From contig NZ_BIMF01000013.1 of NCBI RefSeq assembly GCF_004000945.1, positions 124,001-188,000 on the forward strand: a stretch of DNA of 64,000 nt, written 5' to 3'. The notes under the pieces were generated by a model, which saw only the letters and a list, made by a program, of their open reading frames with translations, was not told where the DNA came from and ran no database searches. This DNA comes from Paenibacillus lautus NBRC 15380. Its GTDB lineage: Bacteria > Bacillota > Bacilli > Paenibacillales > Paenibacillaceae. The position numbers and the translations under genes were made by a program. This document shows positions 19,654-28,750 of the stretch, one piece after another. Each line of letters begins with the position of its first letter. Positions within the stretch are counted from its first letter, which is position 1.

Positions 19654-19730
19654 ACGCGCAGAAGATTCATCTTCATCATAAGGAACGCCAATAGGTACGC
19701 TTCAGCATTTAAAAAATGTGAAAAATATGG

Positions 19731-19759
19731 TTTACAAATGAGGGTGAAGTGAGTATGAT
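19731..19759 (+). promoter_or_regulatory. Candidate sigma-A promoter for the metal-efflux ATPase
   Basis: TTTACA, 17 bp, TATGAT (five of six consensus bases in each box). It lies about 155 bp before the ATPase start and upstream of the Fur-like box. Confidence 0.55.
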
Positions 19760-19805
19760 ACATATAAAGTTGTACGAAGGAAAATAAATTGTATAAGTTC
19801 AAAAA

Positions 19806-19820
19806 TGATTCTCATTCTCA
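19806..19820 (+). promoter_or_regulatory. Fur/PerR-like 7-1-7 box
   Basis: TGATTCTCATTCTCA agrees with the Bacillus Fur consensus TGATAAT-N-ATTATCA at 11 of 14 informative positions. It precedes an ATPase of the PfeT/FrvA type, whose homologues are controlled by PerR and Fur. The 11-base part TCTCATTCTCA recurs at 19884-19894, just before the ribosome site. Confidence 0.5.
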
Positions 19821-19824
19821 TTTA

Positions 19825-19857
19825 GCATGCTGCTCCGGCGAAGCCGGGGCAGCATGT
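19825..19857 (+). promoter_or_regulatory. Strong leader hairpin upstream of the metal-efflux ATPase
   Basis: Fifteen-base arms (two G-U pairs) close on a three-base GAA loop; the 3' side is followed by GTCATTTT. It lies between the two copies of TCTCATTCTCA. It could act as an attenuator or as an RNA stabiliser; no known riboswitch is recognised. Confidence 0.5.
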
Positions 19858-19913
19858 GTCATTTTAAGGGTAGTAATAATGGATCTCATTCTCAACTAGG
19901 AAGGTGATTGGTT

Positions 19914-21935
19914 ATGCAATGGATACAAAGTCAAACGACGACTGAACGCATATCGACAATAGAAAATGGAGCGGATCCGCGCGAGCCGCGGCAGCCTGGA
20001 AAGTGGGATATACGCAGCCTGCTGAGCAACGCGGAGGTCGTGGCTGCGCTGGGCAGCGGCCTGCTGATGCTGGTGGCTTGGCTGACCAGCCAATGGTCCG
20101 AGCCGCTCTCCGTTGTGCTGTACGTGATATCCTACGCCGTCGGCGGATGGGTGAAAGCTAAAGAAGGTGTGGAGACCCTTCTGAAGGAGCGCGATCTGGA
20201 TGTGAATCTGCTGATGATTGCTGCCGCTATGGGAGCTGCAGCGATCGGGTACTGGAATGAAGGTGCGATGCTGATCTTCATCTTTGCCCTCAGCGGGGCG
20301 CTTGAGAGTTATACCATGGAGAGAAGCCGCAAGGATATCTCGTCCTTGATGGAGCTGCAGCCGGAGACGGCCCTGCGCATCGAGAAGGGGGAGATGGTAT
20401 CGGTATCCATCAACAAGCTGGAGATCGGCGATCTGATTCTGGTAAAGCCGGGCGAGCTTATTCCTGCAGACGGCAAAATTTATCGCGGCAGCTCCTCCGT
20501 CAACCAGGCTTCGATTACAGGCGAATCCGTACCGGTCGATAAGGCCATTGGGGATGAAGTGTTTACCGGAACCTTGAACGGGGAAGGTGTATTGTACATT
20601 GAGGTTACTCAATCGGCGGAATCCACGTTGTTCGCCAAGATTATCAAGCTGGTGGAAGAAGCGGAGAACGAAGTTCCGGAATCGCAGCGGTTCATCAAGC
20701 GGTTCGAATCGATATATGCCCGTGTCGTTGTCATTGCGACCGCGGCCCTGATTGTTCTGGCTACTCCCGTTCTGGGATGGGATTGGGATACCACCTTCTA
20801 TAAAGCGATGGTGTTCCTTGTAGTGGCCTCCCCATGCGCATTGGTGTCTTCCATCATGCCAGCGATGCTGTCGGCGATCTCCAATCGCGCCAGAAAAGGC
20901 GTATTGTTCAAAGGCGGCGCCCATATTGAGAATATGGCGCGCACGGCGGTTGTCGCTTTTGATAAGACCGGTACCTTGACGCTCGGTACGCCAGTGGTTA
21001 CGGATTTTATCGCAGGCGAAGGCTGGGATCGGCATGAACTGCTTGGCATCAGTGCTTCTATCGAAAGAATGTCGAAGCATCCTCTGGCCTTGGCGATTGT
21101 CCAATCGGCTGAGAAAGAGGGGGCCGAGCTGCAGCAGGTAGAGAACGGACAGTCCATAACTGGATGGGGTATGCAGGCGGAAGTGGAAGGAATCACTTGG
21201 AAAATAGGAAAAAGCGATATTTTGGATCATCCGACTATAAATCAGCATTCAGGTGCAGCTTCCGCGCAACAGGAGTTGAGCGCGCTTGAAGAGAATCGTC
21301 AGCACTGGCTGTCCATCCGGAACACGCTGGAATCCGAAGGCAAGACGGTTTCCGTTATCCTGAAGGGCGACCGTATCGTGGGCATGATCGCTCTGCAGGA
21401 TGCGGTCCGGCCTCAAGCGGCAATGGCTGTTAAGCGGCTACAGCAGCTGGGCATCAAGGTAGCGATGCTGACGGGGGACCGCAAGGCGACGGCGGACGTG
21501 ATTGCGAAGGAAAGCGGCGTGGACATGGTGTTCTCCGATTTGCTGCCGGAAGATAAAGTTACACATATTAAGGAGCTTCGCGCCCGTTACGGCCATGTGG
21601 TCATGGTTGGGGACGGAGTGAACGATGCACCCGCACTGGCTACCGCGACCGTCGGCATCGGCATGGGCGTTTCGGGAAGCGGAACGGCGCTGGAGGTAGC
21701 GGACGCGGTGCTTATGAATGACAACATCGATGAAATTGCCGGCACCGTCAAGGTGGCACGCCGGGTTCAGCGCATCGTGAAGCAAAATATGATCTTTGCC
21801 ATCACCATGATTTTGACGCTGATTGCAGCCAATTTCATTCAAGGCGTTGCGCTTCCGCTGGGCGTCATCGGTCATGAAGGAAGCACCATTCTGGTTATAC
21901 TGAACGGGCTTCGTCTGCTCCGCAGCAGCCATTAA
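19914..21935 (+). CDS. P1B-4 type heavy-metal-transporting ATPase (PfeT/FrvA/ZosA-like)
   Basis: This 673-residue P-type ATPase has no N-terminal heavy-metal domain and six main helices. Its metal motif is S-P-C308 ('VASPCALV'), the phosphorylated Asp is D350 in 'DKTGT', the HP motif is H389-P390, and the hinge is 'GDGVND' (D567). SPC together with 'HEGST' in the last helix pair is the signature of the P1B-4 subclass, which in Bacillus (PfeT, formerly ZosA) and Listeria (FrvA) exports Fe(II). Iron efflux is therefore the likely role, with Co or Zn as alternatives. The ATG at 19914 has an AGGAAGG nine bases upstream; a TTG two codons earlier is possible. Confidence 0.9.
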   Translation: MQWIQSQTTTERISTIENGADPREPRQPGKWDIRSLLSNAEVVAALGSGLLMLVAWLTSQWSEPLSVVLYVISYAVGGWVKAKEGVETLLKERDLDVNLLMIAAAMGAAAIGYWNEGAMLIFIFALSGALESYTMERSRKDISSLMELQPETALRIEKGEMVSVSINKLEIGDLILVKPGELIPADGKIYRGSSSVNQASITGESVPVDKAIGDEVFTGTLNGEGVLYIEVTQSAESTLFAKIIKLVEEAENEVPESQRFIKRFESIYARVVVIATAALIVLATPVLGWDWDTTFYKAMVFLVVASPCALVSSIMPAMLSAISNRARKGVLFKGGAHIENMARTAVVAFDKTGTLTLGTPVVTDFIAGEGWDRHELLGISASIERMSKHPLALAIVQSAEKEGAELQQVENGQSITGWGMQAEVEGITWKIGKSDILDHPTINQHSGAASAQQELSALEENRQHWLSIRNTLESEGKTVSVILKGDRIVGMIALQDAVRPQAAMAVKRLQQLGIKVAMLTGDRKATADVIAKESGVDMVFSDLLPEDKVTHIKELRARYGHVVMVGDGVNDAPALATATVGIGMGVSGSGTALEVADAVLMNDNIDEIAGTVKVARRVQRIVKQNMIFAITMILTLIAANFIQGVALPLGVIGHEGSTILVILNGLRLLRSSH

Positions 21936-21971
21936 GTTAATGGACCGAGTATCGCCTGCAATGACAAAGGC

Positions 21972-22011
21972 ATCCCCTTCTTTTCCTTCGTGGAGAAGAA
22001 GGGGATTTTTT
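21972..22011 (+). terminator. Rho-independent terminator after the metal ATPase
   Basis: An ATCCCCTTCTT / AAGAAGGGGAT stem is followed by six T residues. Confidence 0.9.
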
Positions 22012-22323
22012 ATGGGCAGCGGAAATGATCTAGAATATCTTCAAGATTCAAACTGCTGCGATTCGCATTCAGTAGATCCCTTCAAGACGATCCTTATGTC
22101 TTCATCAAAAATTCATCTTCCTGCCGTCAAAAGGATGGTGGTGGCCTTTTCGTGCCCCTGATTTCTTCTAACCCAAACTGAGCGCACCCAGGACCTCGAA
22201 GTAAACGTTTTAAAATGAGGTACTCTATCGTGAACGAGGTTCGTTTTTTCAAAATAGTAAAGTACCCTCCGATTTATGAAGAATGGATTAACAATATTTT
22301 CAGATGGGGTGTGATGTGACATA
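22012..22323. other. Intergenic stretch without recognisable genes
   Basis: About 310 bases between the ATPase terminator and the trxB promoter. Short open frames here have no convincing ribosome sites, and I see no repeat or RNA structure that stands out. Confidence 0.5.
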
Positions 22324-22352
22324 TTGACAGACGGCTCCGATATAACCATAAT
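22324..22352 (+). promoter_or_regulatory. Sigma-A promoter of the thioredoxin reductase gene
   Basis: TTGACA, 17 bp, CATAAT, about 57 bases before the start codon at 22409, in AT-rich DNA. Confidence 0.75.
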
Positions 22353-22408
22353 TAATATTAATTTATAATGATTATAATTAAGCGTTCCATATATAGGAGG
22401 GAAACGAT

Positions 22409-23350
22409 ATGTACAAATCCGTTATTATAGGCACAGGCCCTGCCGGCCTTACGGCTGCAATCTATCTGGCTCGCGCAAACCTGAGCCCGCTCGTCATTGA
22501 AGGTCCGCAACCTGGCGGACAGCTGACCACCACAACCGAAGTTGAGAATTTCCCGGGTTTCCCCGAAGGCATCATGGGTCCTGAGCTGATGGACAATATG
22601 CGTCAGCAGGCTGAACGTTTTGGCGCAGAATTTCGTACAGGCTGGGTGAACAGCGTGGAATTCGGAGAGCGTCCGTTCAAGTTGGACGTAGACGGTATGG
22701 GCGAGGTAGTTGCCGAAACGTTGATTATCTCTACGGGCGCAACGGCCAAATATCTCGGCATTCCGGGAGAACAGGATAATGTAGGACGCGGCGTAAGTAC
22801 CTGCGCAACATGCGACGGATTCTTCTTCCGCGGCAAAGAGATCGTTGTTGTCGGCGGCGGTGATTCCGCGCTGGAAGAAGCCAACTTCCTGACTCGCTTT
22901 GCATCCAAAGTGACACTGGTTCACCGTCGGGAGGAGCTTCGTGCATCGAAAATCATGCAGGATCGCGCCCGTGCTAACGAGAAAATCGAATGGGCACTGA
23001 ACCGCACGCCGCAGGAAGTTATTGCGGACGAGACAGGCGTAAAAGGCATCAAAGTGCTCAATAATGAGACTGGCGAAGAAGAGACGATTGCGGTCAGCGG
23101 CGTGTTCGTGGCGATCGGTCATCATCCGAACACCGGTTTCCTCGGCGGAAACATTACAACGGATCCGAACGGTTACATCGTAACGACTCCGGGAACATCC
23201 GAGACGAATATCCAGGGCGTATTTGCATGCGGCGACGTGCAGGATACCCGTTACAGACAAGCGATCACGGCAGCAGGAAGCGGCTGTATGGCAGCTATGG
23301 ATGCAGAGAAATACATCGAGAGCTTGGAACACAACGCTGTCGTGTTGTAA
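22409..23350 (+). CDS. trxB: Thioredoxin reductase (NADPH, FAD-dependent)
   Basis: This 313-residue flavoprotein has the FAD-binding '[15 protein letters not shown]' at the N-terminus, the redox-active C132-A-T-C135-D, the NADPH motif '[10 protein letters not shown]' plus 'HRREELRA', and the closing 'FACGDVQD' FAD loop. It uses NADPH to reduce thioredoxin or a glutaredoxin-like partner. The glutaredoxin gene 68 bp downstream has no separate strong promoter, so the two may be co-transcribed and act as a redox pair. Paenibacillus genomes often hold more than one TrxB-like protein, so this may not be the only one. Confidence 0.92.
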   Translation: MYKSVIIGTGPAGLTAAIYLARANLSPLVIEGPQPGGQLTTTTEVENFPGFPEGIMGPELMDNMRQQAERFGAEFRTGWVNSVEFGERPFKLDVDGMGEVVAETLIISTGATAKYLGIPGEQDNVGRGVSTCATCDGFFFRGKEIVVVGGGDSALEEANFLTRFASKVTLVHRREELRASKIMQDRARANEKIEWALNRTPQEVIADETGVKGIKVLNNETGEEETIAVSGVFVAIGHHPNTGFLGGNITTDPNGYIVTTPGTSETNIQGVFACGDVQDTRYRQAITAAGSGCMAAMDAEKYIESLEHNAVVL

Positions 23351-23418
23351 ACTGATAGATATAGGGATCGAACGGGCTATAAGCAGCCCAAATCATGAGT
23401 AGAGGAGACTGACCAACC

Positions 23419-23655
23419 GTGGAAAATGTGATTGTATACACTTCGAACAACTGCCCGCACTGCAAACAAGTAAAAGGCTTCTTGTCCGATCAAGGCATCG
23501 AATTTGAAGAGCGCAACATCGAGCAGAACGACGAATTCGCGCAGCAAGTATGGGATATGGGCGTTCGCGCAGTACCCCTCACCATCATCGGTGAGCACCG
23601 TATTCTTGGCATGAACAAGCTCCAGTTCAACAAAGCGTTGAACCCGGAAGCTTAA
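23419..23655 (+). CDS. Glutaredoxin-family thiol oxidoreductase
   Basis: This 78-residue thioredoxin-fold protein has the active site C12-P-H-C15 near the N-terminus and the cis-Pro loop 'RAVPLTIIG'. Length and motif fit small NrdH/glutaredoxin-like proteins that take electrons from thioredoxin reductase. The start is the GTG at 23419 behind GAGGAG. It is the second gene of the trxB unit, ended by a terminator at 23702. Confidence 0.9.
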   Translation: MENVIVYTSNNCPHCKQVKGFLSDQGIEFEERNIEQNDEFAQQVWDMGVRAVPLTIIGEHRILGMNKLQFNKALNPEA

Positions 23656-23701
23656 TCTAATCAGGCATGATGGCAGGCCAATCGCTTGCTTATGATAAAA
23701 A

Positions 23702-23736
23702 GCTCCTTCCCGAGGTTCGGGAAGGAGCATTTTTTG
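23702..23736 (+). terminator. Rho-independent terminator after glutaredoxin
   Basis: GCTCCTTCCCGA and TCGGGAAGGAGC arms close tightly and are followed by a T-run; it can also stop the convergent small membrane gene. Confidence 0.9.
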
Positions 23737-23775
23737 TTGCCGAGCTATGCTGCCAAACGTTCGCACGAATCATGT

Positions 23776-23979
23776 TCACTTGTTGAAAAAAAGACTCATG
23801 ATGATCTGGAATACGACGTATGCGGCCACGCCGGAGCCGAGGAGAATGAAGCCGGCTTTTTTCTTGCCTTGAAAAAAACGCATGATGGCGAGACTGAACA
23901 AAGGTGCGATAACTAGGAGAAACAGCAATACGGTCACAAACATTTCCGGAGATATTTCCGCAGTGCTTACATAGGTCAT
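23776..23979 (-). CDS. Small two-helix membrane protein, 67 residues
   Basis: Two hydrophobic segments ('VTVLLFLLVIAPLFSLAIM' and 'AGFILLGSGVAAYVVFQIIMSL') are joined by a short basic loop 'RFFQGKKK'. A GAGAGGAAA site lies about ten bases before the ATG at 23979. Such small proteins are common in Bacillales and unnamed; no function is claimed. It lies downstream of xylR on the same strand, with a 150-bp gap. Confidence 0.65.
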   Translation of the reverse strand: MTYVSTAEISPEMFVTVLLFLLVIAPLFSLAIMRFFQGKKKAGFILLGSGVAAYVVFQIIMSLFFNK

Positions 23980-24070
23980 TTGAGCGTTTCCTCTCCCTTT
24001 AGTATAACGATCACACGATGCTCCTCGAGGAGAATCGTGATTTAAATTACAGGACGAGATTAATTATAGC

Positions 24071-24090
24071 GGAAAATCGCGAGATTTTCC
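24071..24090. repeat. Short hairpin with GCGA loop downstream of xylR
   Basis: GGAAAATC and GATTTTCC arms with a GCGA loop lie 40 bases past the xylR stop. There is no clear T-run on the minus strand, so it is at best a weak terminator. Confidence 0.35.
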
Positions 24091-24131
24091 TTAATATGCT
24101 GGGCGGTAATTACGACAATATATCGTCAATT

Positions 24132-25304
24132 TTAATGAATCGGCATGGAGACCCGCACCGGACCAAGAAACTGCGAGATGGCAGAATAGGCCGCGCCAAT
24201 CATGGTAGAGCGGCTGCCCAGCTCGGCAAACCGGATCTCCATCAACTCTCGGTGATAGGGAAGCGTGCGCTGGGCAACGACCTGCTGGAGCGTTTCTTCG
24301 ATCCAAGCCCGGGCGTCGGACAGCGGACCGCCGATGATGACCGATTGCGGATTGAATCCGTTGACAAGATTAGTTATGCCAATGCCGAGATAGCGTCCCA
24401 GCTCCTCAAAATGCCGGATGGTCTCCTTATGACCGAGCTCGGCATGATGAACAAGCTCGGACGTCCGTCTGGATGGAAGAACGGCATCTTTGCCGTCGTA
24501 GGATTTCTCCGAGGCGTACAGCTCCCAACAGCCGCGGTTGCCGCAGGTGCATTCCCGACCATCGGCTTCGATGGACATATGGCCGCTTTCGCCGGCATAT
24601 CCGCGGGCGCCCTTATAGAGCTCGCCATTGATGATAATGCCGGAGCCGATACCGCTGCCCGCACTGATATAGAGGAGATGGCGGGCGTCCCGGCCGGCCC
24701 CGAAGCGCAGCTCGCCTTGGGCGCCCGCGTTTGCTTCATTGTCGATCGTAACCGGAAGTCCGAGCTCGTGCTCAAGCTGCTTCTGCAGCGGCACCATGTC
24801 CCATCCCAGGTTGGGGGCGAAGAGGACGGTGCCGTCGCCGTCGACCATCCCCGGGACGCCTACGCCGATCCCGATGATGCCGTATGGGGAGGGAGGGGCC
24901 TGCCGCATCAGGCCATGAATCAGGCCAACCATCAGCCGCGTCACCGATTCCACATCATGCCCTTCAAGGACGGTATCTTCTTCGGCAAGAATCCGGCCTT
25001 CCAGATCCGTAAGTACGGCGGTCATTTGCTTCACGCGCAGCTCCACGCCGACGGCATAACCGGCTTGTCCGTTAAACAACAGCAGCTGCGGCTTTCTGCC
25101 GCCGCTGGATTCACCGGGTCCGATTTCCTGGACCAGATGGTTGCTGCACAGCTCCTGTACGAGATTGGAGACGGTAGCCTTGTTCAGACCTGTGAGCTTG
25201 GACACCTTCGCTCGGGAGACCGGGGCGTGTTGACGTATCGTATCGAGAATAATCGAAGTATTTATTTTCTTGACCAGAGCCTGGTCACCGGTAATATTCG
25301 TCAT
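24132..25304 (-). CDS. xylR: Xylose operon repressor, ROK family
   Basis: This 390-residue regulator has an N-terminal winged helix-turn-helix (about 14-70, 'VSRAKVSKLTGLNKATVSNLVQEL') and a ROK sugar-kinase-like domain. The ROK zinc motif 'CTCGNRGCWE' and the sugar loops 'GVGVPGMVD' and 'GESGHMSIE' are present. XylR binds xyl operators in the absence of xylose and releases them when xylose binds. It is divergent from xylA, and a perfect-arm inverted repeat lies in the shared region at 25577-25601, so it very likely controls xylAB. Length matches Bacillus XylR. Confidence 0.92.
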   Translation of the reverse strand: MTNITGDQALVKKINTSIILDTIRQHAPVSRAKVSKLTGLNKATVSNLVQELCSNHLVQEIGPGESSGGRKPQLLLFNGQAGYAVGVELRVKQMTAVLTDLEGRILAEEDTVLEGHDVESVTRLMVGLIHGLMRQAPPSPYGIIGIGVGVPGMVDGDGTVLFAPNLGWDMVPLQKQLEHELGLPVTIDNEANAGAQGELRFGAGRDARHLLYISAGSGIGSGIIINGELYKGARGYAGESGHMSIEADGRECTCGNRGCWELYASEKSYDGKDAVLPSRRTSELVHHAELGHKETIRHFEELGRYLGIGITNLVNGFNPQSVIIGGPLSDARAWIEETLQQVVAQRTLPYHRELMEIRFAELGSRSTMIGAAYSAISQFLGPVRVSMPIH

Positions 25305-25576
25305 GTGTATTCATCCTTTTAGTCTTGCTTCCTAATCCTGTTAGGCTCTTGAGACTTGATATGCTCATAGTCTAGGGGCAAAGTCCGGAAATTGCAACAG
25401 CCCGTAACGCTGCCCGGGTGCGAACAATCCTGTGTCCCGTGGTTTCTATCGTCGTAACATTTGAATATGGATATACAGGAATCATAGGCAGTGAGCCAAA
25501 CGGAGATGTCCTGATCTTTAGCAGATAATCATCCTAACAGCGGTGGCATCGGTTTTGAAAAAGTTGTAAAACAATA

Positions 25577-25601
25577 ACTTTGTTTAACCAATAGACAAAG
25601 T
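25577..25601. promoter_or_regulatory. Candidate XylR operator (xylO)
   Basis: Perfect 7-bp arms ACTTTGT and ACAAAGT lie 11 bp apart and overlap the -35 box of the xylA promoter, where a repressor would block polymerase. The arms resemble the AGTTTGTTT-type half-sites of Bacillus xylO. Confidence 0.75.
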
Positions 25602-25620
25602 AGAAATCCTGTGTTAGGAT
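25592..25620 (+). promoter_or_regulatory. Candidate xylA promoter
   Basis: TAGACA, 17 bp, TAGGAT. The -35 box sits in the xylO repeat; transcription would start within the cre site. Confidence 0.6.
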
Positions 25621-25625
25621 AACCT

Positions 25626-25639
25626 TGTAAGCGTTAACC
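25626..25639 (+). promoter_or_regulatory. Catabolite-responsive element (cre)
   Basis: TGTAAGCGTTAACC matches the CcpA site consensus TGWAANCGNTNWCA at all but the last position. It begins six bases past the -10 box, a position for CcpA roadblock or initiation repression. Confidence 0.75.
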
Positions 25640-25670
25640 ACACCTTAACAAGGTATAGGAGGATTTATAC

Positions 25671-26987
25671 ATGGCCTATTTTAACAACATTAGCAAAGTC
25701 GAGTACGAAGGCAGCAAATCAACTAACCCTTATGCTTTTAAATTTTATAATCCGACAGAAGTTGTAGCCGGCAAAACGATGGAAGAGCATCTCCGTTTCG
25801 CCATGGCTTACTGGCATACATTGACTGCAGGCGGTTCGGATCCGTTCGGCGCCGACACTGCGGTTCGTCCTTGGGGCAACTACTCCGGCATGGATCTTGC
25901 GAAAGCACGCGTTGAGGCAGGCTTTGAGTTCATGGAGAAAATGAATCTTCCATATTTCTGCTTCCACGATGTGGACATTGCGCCGGAAGGCAGCAGCCTG
26001 CGCGAGTTCTACAGCAACATCGATACGATCGTGGATTCGATTGAAGACCACATGAAGTCCACCGGCAAAAAATTGCTCTGGAACACAGCAAACATGTTCA
26101 CGAACCCTCGCTTCATGCATGGTGCAGGTACTACGTGCAATGCTGATGTATACGCTCATGCGGCTGCGCAAATCAAGAAGGGCCTCGAAGTCGGCAAACG
26201 CCTCGGCGCCGAGAACTACGTGTTCTGGGGAGGCCGTGAAGGCTATGAGACCCTGCTGAACACGGATATGGGCCTTGAACTGGATAACCTGGCGCGCCTA
26301 TTCCATATGGCGGTGGATTATGCGAAGGAAATCGGCTTTGACGCTCAGTTCCTGATCGAGCCTAAACCGAAGGAGCCAACCAAGCACCAATATGACTTCG
26401 ATGCGGCTACAACGATTGCATTCCTGCAGAAATACGGTCTCGACAAGCACTTTAAATTGAATCTCGAAGCCAACCACGCCACGCTCGCCGGTCATACCTT
26501 CGAACATGAGCTTCGCGTAGCACGCATCAACGGCATGCTCGGTTCCCTCGACGCGAACCAAGGCGATATGCTCATCGGATGGGATACGGACGAATTCCCG
26601 GTTAACATCTATGACGCGACATTGACGCTGTACGAAGTGCTGATGAACGGCGGTCTCGGCCGCGGCGGCGTGAACTTCGATGCGAAGGTTCGTCGTCCAT
26701 CCTTCGAGCCGGAAGATCTGTTCCATGCGCACATCGCCGGTATGGATACTTACGCAAAAGGATTGAAAGTGGCAGCGAAGCTAATCGAAGACCGCGTATT
26801 CGAGGACTTCATCGCGAAGCGCTACAGCAGCTTTAACGAAGGCATCGGCGCAGACGTCGTATCCGGCAAGGCTACACTGGCTTCCCTTGCAGAATACGCG
26901 CTGAACAACGAGTCACCGCGCAAAAACGAATCCGGACGTCAAGAAATGCTGAAAGCGATTCTGAATCAGTACATTCTTGCAAATTAA
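25671..26987 (+). CDS. xylA: Xylose isomerase
   Basis: This 438-residue TIM-barrel enzyme converts D-xylose to D-xylulose using two divalent metals. Catalytic H99 and D102 lie in '[12 protein letters not shown]'; family signatures '[10 protein letters not shown]' and '[19 protein letters not shown]' (metal ligands) are intact. Length is typical of the class II (longer) isomerases of Firmicutes. It has an AGGAGG site before the ATG at 25671 and is preceded by a XylR operator and a cre site. xylB follows after 210 bp. Confidence 0.97.
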   Translation: MAYFNNISKVEYEGSKSTNPYAFKFYNPTEVVAGKTMEEHLRFAMAYWHTLTAGGSDPFGADTAVRPWGNYSGMDLAKARVEAGFEFMEKMNLPYFCFHDVDIAPEGSSLREFYSNIDTIVDSIEDHMKSTGKKLLWNTANMFTNPRFMHGAGTTCNADVYAHAAAQIKKGLEVGKRLGAENYVFWGGREGYETLLNTDMGLELDNLARLFHMAVDYAKEIGFDAQFLIEPKPKEPTKHQYDFDAATTIAFLQKYGLDKHFKLNLEANHATLAGHTFEHELRVARINGMLGSLDANQGDMLIGWDTDEFPVNIYDATLTLYEVLMNGGLGRGGVNFDAKVRRPSFEPEDLFHAHIAGMDTYAKGLKVAAKLIEDRVFEDFIAKRYSSFNEGIGADVVSGKATLASLAEYALNNESPRKNESGRQEMLKAILNQYILAN

Positions 26988-27029
26988 TCGATACACTCTT
27001 TAGCGCTTGTACCATGAAATCCAAACCTT

Positions 27030-27056
27030 CACCGGCTCCCTCCAGGGAAGCCGGTG
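27030..27056 (+). terminator. Hairpin between xylA and xylB (weak terminator or processing site)
   Basis: CACCGGC..CCC pairs with GGG..GCCGGTG, but the 3' side continues TACTTATTT rather than a clean T-run. It may lower xylB relative to xylA or stabilise the xylA message. Confidence 0.5.
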
Positions 27057-27197
27057 TACTTATTTCAAACAGGAAACTATAGCGAGCTATGGTCGACAGC
27101 CATCCATGGCACGCCACGGATCACGCACCGTGCGCCGGGGGGGAAGTGCCAACGATGTTTTCATGTTCGGTTCATGAGGAGACGAAGGAGGATATAG

Positions 27198-28694
27198 ATG
27201 AGTTACGTTATCGGAGTTGATTTGGGGACCAGTGCTGTGAAGACCGTGCTGGTGGACCGCAGCGGCAAGGTTGTCGCCGAGCATTCGGAGTCGTACCCGC
27301 TGAGCCAGCCGAAGCCGGGTTACAGCGAGCAGCGACCGGAGGATTGGGTGGACAAAACGGTATTGTCGTTACGGCAATTGATGAAAGGAAACAACATCGA
27401 CCCTTCCGAGGTTGAGGGTTTAAGCTTCTCCGGCCAGATGCACGGTTTAGTCTTGGTAGACGGAGAGGGTGCAGTGCTGCGACCAGCCATCCTGTGGAAT
27501 GACACGCGCACAACGGCGCAATGTCGTCGCATCGAGGAGACTCTGCAGGAGAAGCTGCTTGGCATTGCACGCAACCGCGCGCTGGAAGGTTTCACCTTGC
27601 CCAAGATTCTATGGGTGCAGGAGTTTGAGCCTGAGCTGCTCGAACAGGCCGCCCTGTTCCTGCTGCCTAAGGATTATGTGCGTTTCCGCCTGACCGGGCA
27701 ATACGCGATGGACTATTCCGATGCAGCCGGAACGCTGCTGCTGGATGTGGCGGGCAAGTCTTGGAGCACCGAGATTCTGGATGCCTTCCAGCTGCCGCAC
27801 ACCTTATGCCCTCCGCTGGTCGAATCCTTTGACGAGTGCGGCACCTTGCTGCCCGAGATCGCCGAGCAATCGGCTCTGCTGCCGGGGATGAAGGTATTTG
27901 CCGGAGGGGCGGACAATGCCTGCGGTGCCATCGGCGCCGGCATTCTCGAAGAAGGGCAGACGATGTGCAGTATTGGTACATCGGGCGTGGTACTCTCCTA
28001 TGAGGAGCGACGCGAGGTGGATTTTGAAGGGAAGGTCCATTTCTTTAATCATAGCGAGAAAGATGCTTACTATATCATGGGTGTGACCCTGGCAGCGGGA
28101 TACAGCCTGACCTGGTTTAAGGATACCTTTGCACCGGATGTCTCCTTTGACGCGCTGTTGAGAGATATCGGCAGCATCCCGGCTGGCAGCGGTGGGCTGC
28201 TGTTCACGCCGTATATCGTCGGTGAACGCACCCCGCATCCGGATGCAACCATTCGCGGCAGCTTCATCGGAATGGACGCCGGTCATAAGCTGCCCCACTT
28301 TGCACGTTCGGTACTCGAAGGGATCACGTTCTCTCTCCGCGAATCCATCGATATCCTCCGCGCATCCGGCAAGCGGATCGACCGCGTCATTTCCATCGGT
28401 GGCGGCGCCAAGAACGGGATCTGGCTGCAAATGCAGGCGGACGTGTTCAACGCCGAAATCGTGAAGCTGGAAAGCGAGCAAGGGCCGGCTATGGGCGCAG
28501 CGATGCTGGCAGCCTACGGCTGCGGCTGGTTTGCAAGCCTTCAGGACTGCGCAAAGGCGTTTTTGCGGCCGGCACGCTCGTATTCTCCGAATCCGCAGGC
28601 GGTTCAGGCCTATGACAAATTGTTTGGACTCTATCAAAGCGTATACGGAGCCACGCGTGAACTCGGCGCAGAGCTGTCCGAATTCCGCGGATAA
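27198..28694 (+). CDS. xylB: Xylulokinase
   Basis: This 498-residue FGGY-family kinase phosphorylates D-xylulose to xylulose 5-phosphate, which enters the pentose phosphate pathway. Visible are the N-terminal phosphate loop 'GVDLGTSAVKTVLVD', the substrate region 'SGQMHGLVL' and 'LWNDTRT', 'GGADNACGAIGAGI', and the C-terminal FGGY motif region 'ISIGGGAKNGIWLQMQADVF'. GAAGGAGG precedes the ATG at 27198. It follows xylA with 210 bp between, and a strong terminator ends the unit. Confidence 0.96.
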   Translation: MSYVIGVDLGTSAVKTVLVDRSGKVVAEHSESYPLSQPKPGYSEQRPEDWVDKTVLSLRQLMKGNNIDPSEVEGLSFSGQMHGLVLVDGEGAVLRPAILWNDTRTTAQCRRIEETLQEKLLGIARNRALEGFTLPKILWVQEFEPELLEQAALFLLPKDYVRFRLTGQYAMDYSDAAGTLLLDVAGKSWSTEILDAFQLPHTLCPPLVESFDECGTLLPEIAEQSALLPGMKVFAGGADNACGAIGAGILEEGQTMCSIGTSGVVLSYEERREVDFEGKVHFFNHSEKDAYYIMGVTLAAGYSLTWFKDTFAPDVSFDALLRDIGSIPAGSGGLLFTPYIVGERTPHPDATIRGSFIGMDAGHKLPHFARSVLEGITFSLRESIDILRASGKRIDRVISIGGGAKNGIWLQMQADVFNAEIVKLESEQGPAMGAAMLAAYGCGWFASLQDCAKAFLRPARSYSPNPQAVQAYDKLFGLYQSVYGATRELGAELSEFRG

Positions 28695-28711
28695 CCCTAT
28701 AGATGTTAAAG

Positions 28712-28750
28712 AGCAGGTCGGGAAGACATTTTTCCCGGCCTGCTTTTTTT
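28712..28750 (+). terminator. Rho-independent terminator of the xyl operon
   Basis: Twelve-base arms AGCAGG.CGGGA / TCCCG.CCTGCT are followed by eight T residues. Confidence 0.9.

Noticed and set aside
19593-19802. 69-codon minus-strand frame after the PPDK-like gene
   Set aside because: It crosses a terminator and the ATPase promoter region, has no ribosome site and a biased AT-rich composition.
19896-21248. 450-codon minus-strand frame across the P-type ATPase gene
   Set aside because: Antisense shadow; the composition is His/Arg-rich with no recognisable motif, while the plus strand encodes all ATPase motifs.
21940-22161. 73-codon plus-strand frame after the metal ATPase
   Set aside because: It reads straight through the terminator hairpin and lacks a ribosome site.
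22358-23332. 324-codon minus-strand frame across trxB
   Set aside because: Antisense shadow of a gene with complete FAD, NADPH and CATC motifs.
24018-25322. 434-codon plus-strand frame across xylR
   Set aside because: Antisense shadow; the minus strand encodes a full ROK repressor.
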